This document shows, piece by piece, positions 37,434 to 50,300 of a DNA stretch of 64,000 nucleotides; position 1 is the first letter of the stretch, and each line of letters begins with the position of its first letter. Source of the DNA: Apis mellifera (lineage: Eukaryota > Arthropoda > Insecta > Hymenoptera > Apidae); NCBI RefSeq assembly GCF_003254395.2, contig NC_037650.1:5642071-5706070 (forward strand), in the 5' to 3' direction. The position numbers were made by a program, and so were the translations under genes. Under the pieces are notes generated by a model, which was not told where the DNA came from, did not search any database, and saw only the letters and a program-made list of their open reading frames with translations.

Positions 37434-38023
37434 AAAAGTGGTGTAGCCAAGGACGTTTGTGTTTGAGTTTCGCGTGACCAACGGAAGAGAGGGAGATTAC
37501 TGGCGCGTTTGGAACACGCGTGGTTCCGCGTGTTACGGGACTCTGTGCGTCCTCGCGATACGTTCTCCAACGCAATCCAACCCGTCGAATTCGTGATATC
37601 ATCCCAGTAAGAAAAATCTGTTGAGATCTGGTTTCGAGAGGAAAGAGTGCACGCCGTGCCGATGCCGAAAGGATCCGTCGACACGATCGACTCACGAACG
37701 AATTTCACGAGAATTTGGGAGAACGCGACGACGTTGATGACAGTGACGACAAGGATGTCACCGTTCGGGGCGGAGGAGCGATAAATTTTGGAAGGAACGA
37801 GGGAAAGATATAACAGGATTCTGCATGCGAGAAGTGTTCGAGCTCCTCGGTGGAGTGCTGACCTCCGAAGACGTATTCCGGAAGGATTCGTCTAGCCCTA
37901 CGACAACGCAGACAGGTCGGTGATGCACGTGTGTCATCCACTTGTTTTCATTGTGTTGTGGGTGAGTTATGTGTGTGCGGCTTTCGACTCACGGATCACG
38001 TTATAGACCAGTAGTAGACCTGT

Positions 38024-38048
38024 TCTCTCTCTCTCTCTCTCTCTCTCT
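38024..38048. repeat. TC microsatellite
   Basis: About twelve TC units. Confidence 0.8.
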
Positions 38049-38908
38049 TGCCCTCTCGATTGTCGTTTTCATCCACGCAGATAATGATACAGTCGAGGAA
38101 TTCCACGTTGGCTGATAATAAATTCACCGTGCTTACGAGCCGTGCTTATTAGAGAATTATCGACTGTGAGTTATCCCCTTTCACTCTCACACCCCCGTCG
38201 CTCATCATCAGTTTTTTTACTCGTTCTCACTTTACACACGCTTCTCGCGTACGCTTTTGCTTCACGACTGTTGCTCCGACTGTTGCCGCCCCGATCGTCG
38301 AGAGAGGCGTAATCGTAACAAGCGTTTCAAGGAATCTATCTTTCGATGGGATTATCGCGCCCAATGGAATAACACGCTTTTGATCATCCATCATCATCGA
38401 TGTGACATATCATCGGGATTCTCATCATCTGCCCGATTCTCCGCGCTGTCCCCGATAGCCCGAGTATTTTCGAGGAGGCGCGGGATCAGCTGTTGTCGCG
38501 TCGAAACCACGTGTAACCACTTTTCCAACTCGCGTTTCCACGTTCAACCACGTCCCGATCGTGCACGTGCGCGCTTGCGCAAGCCGTGCCGTGTATACGG
38601 AAACGAGTGGATCCGAGGTGACGAGGAGGGAAGGAAGGAGGAAGGAGGAGGCAAAGAGAAGTAAAAGGAAAAAAAAGAAAAGGAAAAAAAAGAAAAGAAA
38701 AGTGCGAGGGACCGTTCGCGGTAGGATGATCGCGTTCGTCGTGGTCGATCGTCGTCCGCGAGGCGGGAACGTTTGAAAAGGGGAGGAAGAAAGGAAAAGG
38801 GAGAGGGACAGACGGGATCGAGGGAGTGGATCCCCGGTGTATCCGACTGGATTTGGTGAATGAAACGGGTAAAAACGAGGCGCCATAGTGCTGCTGATCG
38901 TACGTGCG

Positions 38909-39173
38909 ATGCGTACCGTGGAGGATACAGCCACGGAAGCAGCCGCAGTTGGTGCTGCGACCACTCACCAGCGTGCTACCACCGGCAGGCATCTGGTCGT
39001 CGATCAAAATCACGATCGCGATCACGATCAACGAGATCGATCGACGACGATCCATCTACCCACTACGCCGTACCACCCGGTCACCATTGCGGCGGACACC
39101 AACAACAATCATGACCATCATCGCAACTTCGAGCATCACGCGGCGCAACAACGCCACGATCACTGGAACAAGT
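38909..39173 (+). CDS. Possible first coding exon of an unidentified gene
   Basis: An open frame from the ATG at 38909 runs 88 codons to a strong donor GTAAGT at 39174-39179 (phase 1). The translation begins MRTVEDTATEAAAVGAATTH, then turns His/Asp/Asn/Gln-rich (NNNHDHH, HHAAQQRHDHW), the type of low-complexity N-terminus common in insect regulatory proteins. Codons are rich in C or G at third positions. It lies 1.9 kb downstream of the CRE/TATA/TCAGT promoter candidate on the same strand. Against it: no known domain, no identified second exon before Hr38 on the opposite strand, and the other two frames are also open over much of the span. I do not recognise the protein. Confidence 0.25.
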
Positions 39174-40760
39174 GTAAGTCATCTAGTAAAAAAAAAGAAA
39201 GCGAAAAGCAAAAAAAAAAAAAAGGAGGGAAAAACGTGAAACAAAGACCTTGAGACAGTCCTGTTTTAACCATTGTGCATCATTGTAAAAAAAAAATTGT
39301 ACAATGCTCGCTGATGTCTGGCAGGTTGTGGTTAAAAAAAGATGGTGGTGGTGGTGGTGATGGTGGTGGTGACGGTTGGATGATTGACAATGATTATCGA
39401 TCGAGGAGATGGATCGACGTGTTCTATTTTATTTACTTCGCGAAACGATCAATCGTTCGCTTTATTCCAAGTTCGTTTGCGTTTTCTCGATTCGATCGAT
39501 CTTCGAACTCGTCTTTTCGATTCGATTTTTCTCTTTCCATCGGGGGACGGGGAGGGAGGGGAGGATAGTTCGACGAGAGACCTTTTGATCGAATCGATCG
39601 AGAGATCTAAATACAATGGCGTACGTGCAACGAATTCGCGCGCGTGTGTGTGCACCGCTGCTGTTTGGGAAACGAAAAAGGTTAATGGGGATGGCATTAA
39701 AGACGAAGGAACGAGCGAAACGAGGAGATGAGGTGCGAACGATAGAGCGAAGGGACGAATTGCCCCCTCTAAACCGCCTCTTCTCGCCCAATCGATTCGA
39801 GCTGCGAGAAGGATCTAGAGGTTACAGCGCGCCGATTGGTCGTTAATCCTTTCCTTCAACGGAATCACTCGAGATCGATTCTTTTCCAAGAAGAAAAAAG
39901 TTTCAACAACTTTCATTCACGCATATACTTATCCTCTCCCGTTCGACATTTCGTTTCCGACATTTCGGTTTTCATTTCGAAAAAAAAAAAAAAAAAAAAG
40001 AAATCACCACCATCATCGTCGTTTTGTTCTTCTTTTTTCCTTTTTTTCTTTTTTTTCTTTTGTGCTTCTTCCTCGATATTATTCGGATCCAACGACGGGA
40101 TTACAAATTTCGAGCGCGGACACGACAACGGTCGATCGAGGAGCGAGGTTTGTGCGTTCGATGGGACACTTTACAGGTGTAATCAGCACGTTAAGGTAAA
40201 TATAGTCTGGCAGTGGGCCGAGTGCAAGGCAGGCGTTTCTTTTCCGCGTACATACTTGGCCCGCACGAGACCTGTCCGCGCAGGAAAGAAGAGAGTACGC
40301 GAACGAACAAATATAACCGGCGCGTAGAACGCGAGTGCAGGTGCGGTCGCTGGTTCGGTTGCATTGTGCCGAGTTGTGCCCGGTGGCTGCGCAGTCGAAT
40401 TGCGAAAACCGATTGTCAGGTTCGCCGAGAGTAACGACCGTGACAATGGTAAATCAACGCTTATGACTTCCGCGCGTTAAATGCTCTCCTGTGCCGCGGC
40501 ACCGACTTCAAACTCCGCCGTTAAGATATCGATGGACGATCGATTGTCATGCCCGGCCGTTATACGTGGGCATGTAATTGCGATGTATATGCAAGGTTCG
40601 CGGGGGCGGATGGAGAAAAAAGAAAAGAAAAAAAGAAAGAAAAAAGAAAGAAAGGAAACGAACGTGGCTGTAAATCGAGGGGAGTAAAAAAGCTCGATAA
40701 ACGCAGATTCGAGATCTGAGAGAGATCTGATCGATCGAAGTGACGGTCCTTCTTGTTCCG

Positions 40761-40799
<39 letters not shown>

Positions 40800-43700
40800 T
40801 CTCACAAGACACAAAGAGAATACCCACCTCGAGAATACTTTGTCCGTGGAAAATGATTGGTTTACTGGATAGCCAGTGACACGTGGCACGAGAATGTATT
40901 ACGTTAATAGACCTTCGGAATAACGCGATGGTCGCCGTTTCACAGCATAAGTAGTTAGCCGCAATCAGACTCAGACATTAGCGAGACGTGCATCGTCGGC
41001 CGTCTGAGCTGGCACGTCCGTAACTACTTAATTCTTTTTAAACGCGCGCAGCGGCGTGTCAATCTTTCCACGTTATCCCATCCTATATATATATACATAT
41101 AAGATCGACGATGAAATCTTCGCTCGATTATAAAACTTGTAAAAACGATACGTAATTTATTTTATTACGAATAATTATCATATCGGTGATTCGTGACGCG
41201 GATCTACGAACGGTAATATATCGACGATTTAACACGACGATTTAATACCATTTCATTAAAACCCGTTAAAAATGCATATACGTTTGTGTATGTTGGAGTT
41301 CGAAAACGTGGATTAACGAAAATATCCTCGTATCGTGCGTGGATTTCTCGGAAACTCGAATAATTCTTACCAATTCTGACCGATCTACGTAGAATAATCC
41401 GCGTGTCCGATTTAACGACAGGGGCGAGTATACGGAAAGTGAAGCTTAACGATTCGAGTCGATCGTCAAAATGGTTAAACGACGAAGTGAAAATAATCGG
41501 GATTGTTCGTAGAATCGTAAAATTGGATAGTATTTTGACGGCGAGTGCCCGTGGAACGGACAGCGCTTCCTAGAGGCCAATTGCATTGTTTTACTGGGCA
41601 AACTAAATATACGTGCGAGGCAGGCGATCCGCGGCTGCTTGGCCGGGACACAAAGGCGACCAAAGAGACGACGAGGACTCCGTGCGTCACGTGCCGTTAC
41701 ACTTTTCACGTTTTCACCGTGTTGGGAACGATGAACGGGGAACGAACGTGGGGACGATTCACCACGTCTGACACGGCCCTCCGCCTCTCCCCTTCCAATG
41801 TTAAATTTTAAGGCTACACGCGTTTTCAACGCCGTCCTCCTCGTGAAATCGTGAATCATCCTGTCGTTTAAAATGTGCGCGGAGTTGTACGCGACGAGCT
41901 GCAAACATGCACGGATTTACACGTTCGCGTTCGTTTCATTCAGAACACCTCGCTTTTTCTTCTTCTTCTTTTTCTTCTCGCCTTTTTCTCTTGGCGAGTT
42001 TTCTTAACGAGCGTAAATCGTGATCACGTACGATTTCAGACGAGGGAGGGGGGGAGGGGGTCGCGAGACGCGCGCGTCGAGGCGTGGAATCATCGTCGCG
42101 AGGAGGCATCGCGACGACAGGTTGGCCGAGATTGGCAACGAGGCCCATGATTGCGGCTTTGCGTTTTTCATGAGACTGCGGTTACGCGTGGGCGGGGAAT
42201 AGGCTGTTGTTTCCGGGGCGAGACACGCGATCTTTGGAAGCGAGGCTTTGGCTTGGGCTTGAGGGGGCAGCGAGAGGGGTGAAAAGGCGCGGGGCTGGTG
42301 GACGGACGAGGCGACGATTCATATTGCATAAATGTTACGCCGCCTCTTCAATTATGTAATGGTTCCTGACTCGACGCGACTCCTCGCCGCGAAAACTTTC
42401 ATCGAGCGTGCAAGGAACACTGGTTTCCAATCGGGAAAGGGAGGAAGAAGCTGTACGGTGATAATTATAATTAATCGAAACCGATACCGGAGTCGATAAA
42501 CGTTGATCGAGCAGCTTGTGGTAATTTAACGTTGCGTAACGTCCAATTATACGCTCATCACGAGCATACGATGGATGGAAACGCGAGACGGATGGAAAAC
42601 TCGAGGAGAGGGGGAAGAGCGTATAAAATCGAACGATCGACAGAAAATATCTATCGACACGCGTGCGTTACATCTACTTTGCATACGCGTTTCTCCTTGC
42701 GTTCTACTTGGGGGCCAGTAGAGCTCGAGCTCGCGAGCCGATGCAAAACGTGTTCGCTCTCCTGGAGAAGGAGAGAGATTACCACTCGAGCCGGGCGTAA
42801 TGAGATTGTGACTGTGCGTAACGAGTCTCGAGAATCGATAAGTGACGTTGACGCATATGAACCCGCGTGCCAACAGTGAAAGGGTCAGTAGTCGGACAGT
42901 AGGCGCTATAAATACCGAGGGAGGACTCGATTCGTCGTGTTTTAGCACGGTCGGTGATTAACGACGGATCGATAGAGATCGCTTCGAAATCCTAAACAGG
43001 GGCACGAAAAAAAAAAAAAAGAAAAAAAGAAAGAGGCTTGAGAAAAAGGCTTGGCGGAGAAAATGAAAAGAAAGGAAGAAACGGGTAATCGAGGAGTCGT
43101 ATGCGACGTACGCAACGCGTCGGTCGGTTTGACGAGGCTGCTGTCGGCCGCATGCCCGACAAGTTTATGGTAATTCGGGCGAACCGAGTAAAAATGTGTA
43201 ACGCGACCGGCTGACGCGCGGCCTTGTTTCACCTGAAATAGATTTCACCGCGCGGAAACGTATTCCGCGCGAGTTTTGACGCCGTTTCGAGCGCCAGGCT
43301 AATAATTTCTCTCCTCGCTCGAGCGCGTCGATCGATCGATTCGAGAAAAAGAGAAAGAAAGAAAAAACTCGACTCGTCGTAATCGCGTTTTGCATCGAAT
43401 TTGTTACTTCCATCTTCATCACTCGATGACTCGTTCGACGAGCGCAACGCGATTAAAATCAACGCGTAGAATCATGACTGATCGCGATCCTCCTTCGATC
43501 CTTCTTTCCCTCGTTCCCGACGAGGATAGAAGAGCGCGTTACGCGATTCGCAGCAATACCCATTCCCACCGCCGATCTCGCGCGTTTCTCCGATAAAGAA
43601 CACGCGTCAGTGTGTGTGTGTGTTGACCGCTACGTGCTACGTTTTTTACATCCACGTAAAAAACGCGCGTCCCGAGAATCCCACCTATACCGAGTTTAGA
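39174..43700. other. Gene-free, CpG-rich tract
   Basis: No gene supported. Contains GGT/GGTGAT repeats near 39.34-39.37 kb, poly-A and AAAG runs, and a TC run at 40764-40791. Around 42.31-42.37 kb there is an AT-rich island (CATATTGCATAAATGTTACG) in GC-rich DNA that looks like a POU/homeodomain-type site cluster; this is impression only. Confidence 0.45.
40764..40791. repeat. TC microsatellite
   Basis: About fourteen TC units. Confidence 0.8.
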
Positions 43701-43704
43701 TCAA

Positions 43705-44088
43705 TTACGTCACGCGGACGCAATCGGTCCTCCGAGATTTGCATAGACGAGTGTCTCTTTTTTTTTTTTCCTAATCGATCAGAGCCGCGAGAACGGCGGC
43801 ACTCCGTTCCCTCCCGTGAAAGAAATACATAACGGACGCGGATAGAGAAAGAGAGGTGCGCGAGTATTCCCTCGCGGTGGCCAGCTAGTTTCATTCAAAC
43901 TTGACGCACGACTCCTTGTTGCCGCGCAAACTCCGTGGCGTCGCGACGCTGCTGCTCTCTCTCTCTCTCTCTCTCTCTCTTCCTCGCCCTCCTCCCTCCC
44001 CCCGCTGCTGCCCGCTATTCCAACTCTGACGTCACCACGCCGCCCCCGTCCGTCATCGACCGACCGACCGACCAGCATTACGACGTCA
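43705..44088. promoter_or_regulatory. Second CRE group
   Basis: TTACGTCA (43705-43712), perfect TGACGTCA (44027-44034) and CGACGTCA (44081-44088) within 384 bases, flanking a TC microsatellite. I see no matching TATA or initiator arrangement as clear as at 37.0 kb. Could be an enhancer or a second promoter. Confidence 0.35.
43955..43981. repeat. TC microsatellite
   Basis: About thirteen TC units. Confidence 0.8.
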
Positions 44089-47000
44089 CACGTACCGCCA
44101 AGGACGACTCTATTTCGGGCGTTATGCATTGCCGTCCTCGTCGCCGCCGCCGTCTTCGCCACCACCTTGGACGTTGTCGTCGTCGTCGTTGGCGACCGTG
44201 GTCGACGGTGGGTACCGTCGATATTACGCGTTGCCGCGTTTTCGCCCCGCGGTCACGAGATTCAGCCCGAGTTTTCAGCGTCACAAGTTGGAGCTCGAAC
44301 GACGCCACGACCACGCGACGCTTAATCCGTCGTCGCGAAATTCGTCGTCACCGAATCTCGTATCCTATCCGAGGTGGATGCCAACGATGACGCGGTGAGC
44401 GGCAACACTCTCGACCAAGTTTCGAGTGTTTACGAAAGTTTCGAACGTGCGCCTTCGTCTCGAATGAACCCGTTCCTCGAGCCTTCTACTCGTGCATCAC
44501 GGAACCAGCCTCGCGTCGATCCTTTCCTCTTCGTCACTTGGCCGTCGTCGTCATCGTCGTCACAACCGATGTTCTCTTTCTTCGAAATGAGGTAACTTTC
44601 AATCGATTCCGTTTCCCCGCTCCGTTTCGTTACTTTTTCTCTTCTTTCTCGCTATCGATTCCGAGAAACGCGTCTTCCCCACGCGCGATCATCGCGAAGA
44701 TAGCGATTCGAGAGTGTTGTAGCTTCGTCGAACACGATCATCGATAATACACCGTAACGTATGAATGAAGAGATTCTTCGAGTCATCGTCCGATATAAAT
44801 AGATACATAATACCAGGCATTTATTAACACGAATTCGCGTATCTCGTTACTTTTGCGCGTATCTCGAAATTTCTCTCGGAACTCGATCGAACAGGGATCA
44901 CTGACCATACACGTGAAACGCGCGCGTATTACGTGAAAAGCCCGCGACCTTGAAATTGGCGCGTCACGTGGCGTAATTTTTGCGGAGGTGTCACGGCCGC
45001 GGCGTCGTCGCGCAATCGTTTCCGGGAAAAGCGGCGAAAAGCGGGAGGGAGGGGGGGGGGAGCGGGCCGGTCATGTGTGATGATGGTGGCTGTTTGCTCG
45101 CGTAATAGCCAGAGCGGCGTGGCTAAATTTAATGCGCGCGAACGCGCCGTTGGATTATAGAGCGCGTCCCTCGGACAGCTTCGGTTCCGCGTGACGTCGT
45201 TGTCCCGCGGCGAGGAACGGCGAGGGGGCGACGGGGTGGGGGCGGAACGGTTGCGGCTCCTCCGTGCCAAAACGGAGAGCCGTGACGACGCATCGCGAGC
45301 GTGCTTTGACGCGAGCTTTTTGCATCCTCGCTTCGCAACGTAAATATACGCGGTACGACGCGATGCCAATCTTTGGTGAATGACCGATCGGCCGGAAAAA
45401 AAGAAAAAAAAAAAGGGAAAAGAGAAAAACTTTGCTCGATTCTCGAGGGAGTTTTGGTCGTTTGGGCGGAAGTGGAAGGGTCGAGGGAGGAATAATCCCG
45501 TTGATTCGAGGGATTTAGTCGACGGTGTGGTATTTCGAAGGATGTTGTTGCTCGAGTGGGTATTAAGCGTGGAGTTTTAGAGTTAAATTCGAGGGCGTTG
45601 GTAAATTTGGAAATTAGAAATATAATAGTAGGATTAAACGCGTTTGGGAGTGTCGAGTGGGCGGCATGCAAAAGCTTCTTTAATTGGGAGGAGAGAATGA
45701 TCAGGTGGACGATGAAAAAAAAAAAGAAAAAATTCGTTCGATCGTCGGTGTCATTTCTTCCTTCACTTTCTCGTAAATATAACGGCACTTTTATCTGCCT
45801 CGAAGTTTCTGTATGATGTCATCAAATAGAAATGTAAAAGTTGTCAAGGAGAAAAGAGGATGGAGGATCGCTATTCTCGGTCGGAACGGGTTACCACGTG
45901 TTTCACCGACGTGGTTGTGTTAGAATTTGTACGTTGCAGCGGGGGTCGTCGCTAAACGGATCGAAGGAAAAAAGAAAAGAAAGAAAAGGAAAAAAATGAA
46001 AAAGGGGGAAAAAAGACCTTTGATCCCAATCTTTTTTCGAACGGATCGGAAAATCGAACTATCGGGACGCGTTGGGTTAGCTAGTTGGTGCCACTGGCGA
46101 GGCGGTCTTGTATTGATTCAACGCAGTAATCTGTTCGGCTTAACGAACGTGCAAATCGAATATTTTCCGTGGGCGGAAAACCGGAGACGGATATATTTTA
46201 GAAGCAAAGTTTGACGAGGTTTCAGTAGTGAATGAAACGCACACTTGGTCCGACCATTGCAAGAATATTCTCCTCGAGGACAGTGACGATTATTTATTTT
46301 TCATTTGCATCAATTTCCTCGGTCGACAAAGCGGTCCGCTTGCATTTGCCGGGTATCGTATCGGGATAATATTTTTTTTTTTCCTTTTCTTTTCTCTTTT
46401 AAACATTTAAATCTTAAACTTTTTATTACAAGCCCATAAGAAGCAATAAGTTAATCCATCCACTTTCCGCCGTGCATAGACGACGTGTCATTTAATTTTT
46501 ATGCAAGAAAGCTGTCGTCCTCTTGCCGTGACCTCGCCGGGGAATGCTTTGGACAGTTATATGAAACGTTGTCGATTATCCGCTGTCGATACCGCTAATA
46601 AATTCTTACGCTATTCTATTCTGTCTCCCACCGCTGATTTATAGCCCCCCACGTCCTAGGTAACTATTGCGTCACCAATGCCTCGAAACTTAACTCATTA
46701 ACACACTAACAACACGGTGACGCATGAATAATCGTCTTTCGAACTTCTTATTCAAGCACGTGAGGGATATCGAGCATCGAATACGTGTAATCACGAGAAG
46801 TGGAGAGCGAGCCGTGCGTGCATTCCGCGGAAGAAGTCAAGGACAACGGTGGAGGCAACGTTGTAACGAGCCACTGATCTTTAAACGGGTTTTATCGAAC
46901 GATCTGAAAACGGTCTCCCCCCCCCTCCCCCGTCTGGTCAACTTGCTAACAAATTCCTCGTCTCGAACGAAAGAAAACTTCTGCTGTTAACCGTCCCGTC

Positions 47001-47306
47001 CGTCGCGAAAACGAGCCTCCTTCCGAATTTCGCGGCCTTCTTCTATCTTCGAATCGTATACGCGCGGATCTCGACGGATAAAGTTCTCTCCGACGAGTGA
47101 CGATCGATGACGAGGATCGTTGGAATCGTTGGAATCGTTGAAAAGAAGGTGATGAAATCCGCGTCGGATCACTCGAGAAACACCTGGATACCCTGTGTTT
47201 CGAAACGGCGGCAAAGCAAAGGGTGGCAATCGGGGCACCCGGTTTTCCGCCCCTGAACGAGACAAGGGGAGGACGTCGATCGATGAACGGAACTGCGGTA
47301 CAACAA
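44089..47306. other. Gene-free tract
   Basis: No gene supported. A frame open from about 44326 to a possible donor (GAG|GTAACT) near 44590 is Ser-rich and matches nothing I know. Poly-A/AAAG runs lie at 45.4 and 45.97 kb. Two ATF/AP-1-like sites in opposite orientation (TTGCGTCA 46667-46674, TGACGCAT 46718-46725) lie in an AT-richer island at about 46.4-46.75 kb. Confidence 0.45.
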
Positions 47307-47339
47307 TGACGTCATCAACGACGTCGCAGTATGACGTCA
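47307..47339. promoter_or_regulatory. Paired consensus CREs
   Basis: Two perfect TGACGTCA palindromes (47307-47314 and 47332-47339), 25 bases start to start, with the ACGACGTCG core of a third, imperfect site between them. That spacing is two to two and a half helical turns, so bZIP dimers could sit on similar faces. Confidence 0.45.
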
Positions 47340-50300
47340 CTGATGTTGAGAGGGAGGGTTTGCGATCGAGGCGATGATGGGGAGGATGGGTCGGGTGGAA
47401 AGGGTGGAAAGCAGCTGTGCTAGGGGGAGGCGCGCCGTGGTGGGGGATGAAGTTTCTCGTATGCTTGTGTGTTGACGACCTACACCCGGCTTGCCAGCGT
47501 GGTCGTCCGTGTACGTGTGCAACCGAGTCCGTTTAACGGGGGCGAGCAAGGCCGTCGATTAAAGAGGATAGACCGGTGCGATATTGAGCGTCGAATTTTA
47601 ACAGGTGGAAGGTGGATGGGACGGTTTCGTTCCCGGCTCTTTTTCGCTCTTCTCGATCACATTTTTCTTCGCTCATCGACTCGTCGATTGTACTTCTTTT
47701 TATCGAACGATAATAATAGAAATCGATCGAGAAGAATCGGGTTGAGTTACGTTGACGAATCGGGATCGAGTGAACGAGAGTGAATAAATGGAGATTTCGT
47801 GGGAGAAAATTTGAGTAGAATTCGTTGTAAAAGTAAATTCGGTTTTTTCGGGTGAAAAGCGATTCGACGATTTTCGATTCTTTCGCAACGGTCGAAGCTG
47901 GTGTCGATGCGGCTTATCAGATATGTTGTCGTTCCGTTTTCCAGCTCGTGATCCGACGCCGAGCGTGTGTGTCTACCCGCGCTTGATTCGGCCGACCGAC
48001 TTTGATCAGATAAATTTCGTGGAATCGCACGCTACGTGTCCCAATTTACGGGGCGCGCGCCGTTTTCTTCTCTTTCCTCCGCGGTTTCGCCTTCCGCGGC
48101 CGCGCGCCCGCCAACCGACGTATCTTTCTCGTGAATCTGCGCTCCTCGTAAGCCGAGCGCTTGTCCAACAACAACGATAAATTAGCATGGACGATAAAGA
48201 AGAAACGCATCGAAGAAAAAAGAAAAGAAAAAAAGATAGGGCAATAGAGTTCAAGCGGAGATTAATGACGAACTGTTACCCGCCAAGGTGACTCGCAACT
48301 AGTTTTTAAGTAATCGTAAATCGTAATCGTCTATTATAATCTCGCTCGCTTGTGTAATCTCCCCGTACAAAGTAACACTTGGAGTAATTTAAACATCCCT
48401 TCTCTCTCTCTCTCTCAACTCTCTATTAATTTATCGACCATGTACGAACATCGATCCGTAAGATCCTCGATAAATTTTTCGATACAGAGAGAGAGAAGGA
48501 AAATTGGATGGGAACGATCGACGACGTTTCTCTCTTAATCCGTAATTTCAACCATGTTCGGATGTAACGCACAATTTGCAAACATTAACATTAAAGACGA
48601 GTACTGTTCAAGGTAGCAAAAGCCGCTGGTACCGGCTGGTAACCACCGCACAAGTGGTTGCAGCAGGTTGCAGCCGATGCACCTTGTTCGGCGTCCGTTG
48701 CGTTGCCGTATGAAAATCCGATTGGCCGAGCGAGGGAGAGGCACGAATTGGCTTTACGAGCTCGCCGGCCTTGAGGCCTCGAGGCCCAACGGGGTCTCGA
48801 TCCGTCCTGAGTCGGTCACAGTCGTTCGGTATGCGGACCTCGATCTAAGCGACTAAATCACTCGTTTGCTCGTTGCACGCTACGCCACTCGTGTACGAAC
48901 GATTCCTCTTACCGGTACGTCTTCCTCGCGGCATCCACGAGGCTTTAGTTACCTTCCAGCCTTCGGGATTCCTTCCATCGTTCGCGTATGATCCCCGGCT
49001 TGTCTTCTCTCCCCGCGATCGCATGTAAATTGGCTCGCTCGGTTGCATGTCGATAACGAAAGGTAGCGAAAGGTAGTGAATGAATACGCGGGGAAATGTA
49101 GATTGGGGGGGAAAAAAATTGCACGAAACGTTCGATACGAGATCGCATGGTAACGTGGATTTTGCCAACCGTTTATTTCCCGTGAAACGCACGGAATCGC
49201 TTTCGATCGTTCTTCTTCCCTTTCTTTTTTTTCTTTTCGATGTTAACTCTTTTGGTGTTAACTCTCTCTCTCTCTGTTGACGTGCCTTGCAATAATACGT
49301 GCTTTATTATAATATTCGTTCGCCGATTCGAATTAGTCGAGTACAGTGGAGCGAGAACAAGTGTAAAATTGTTCCACGATACAATCTGTCGGCACGTAGC
49401 TGGCAAGATGAATGAAAAGGAAGCCGGGGTCGCGGATAGGCAGACAGACTAACATTTGAATGAAAGCTAATTTCAATTTGACAGTTCTCGACTCATTTAT
49501 GAACGGGAATCGCGCAGCGTTCTATTTAAGAAAAAAAAAAAGAAAAAAAGAAACGAGGCTGACCTTTGCCTCCCCTCCACCTATCGAATAGAATTATTTC
49601 CATCGCGATATCTCGTTCGTATATATATATATATATATCTAACCGTTTGATCCAACGCAATCGACGATATCGATTTATTAAATTATTATGATAAATTTAT
49701 CACGATAAATTATCATTAATACCATCCGTATTATCAAGCGATAAAACACAACTTTCACTATCGTACAATCACTTGTAGCTATTGATTCGTTTGAATTTAT
49801 AACTTGCCTAAGTGAAGTACAATCATCCGTCAAGTATCCACTTTACGTGCATACGGTTTGGTTTACGCTCCACGGTTGGACATGTTTGTACAGGTTTGCG
49901 CGGAGGTACGCGATTCTTTGCCAACAATAATCCACCGACACGACCAGTTTCCATCGCGAAGATTATCGCGGCGCGGTTTTCATCGATGATTTATGCACGC
50001 CATTTCGATCGGATCGGACGTTCGTGTTTACGTCCAATTACACTCCACTGGATGCTCCCGCCCCGAAGCATTATCCATCGGCATTGCGCATCTGTCGAGC
50101 TTGGGGTGAAACGATTAACACTTGCCGCCAACTTGGGAGGGGGGGGGGAGAGATATCAGTTTCGATCGTTAACCCAGTGATCCAAGCGTAATTAGATCCA
50201 TATCGACGATCCACTACTACTCGTTCGTTCTTACTCAACTCTTTCCGATTAAACCGACCAACACGAAAGAAGGTTGCGCTCGGGCGTTGCGCTCGCCACC

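Noticed and set aside
44326..44592. Ser-rich open frame ending at a possible donor GTAACT
   Set aside because: No start in good context, no known motif, and the donor is weak. Could not be told from chance openness.
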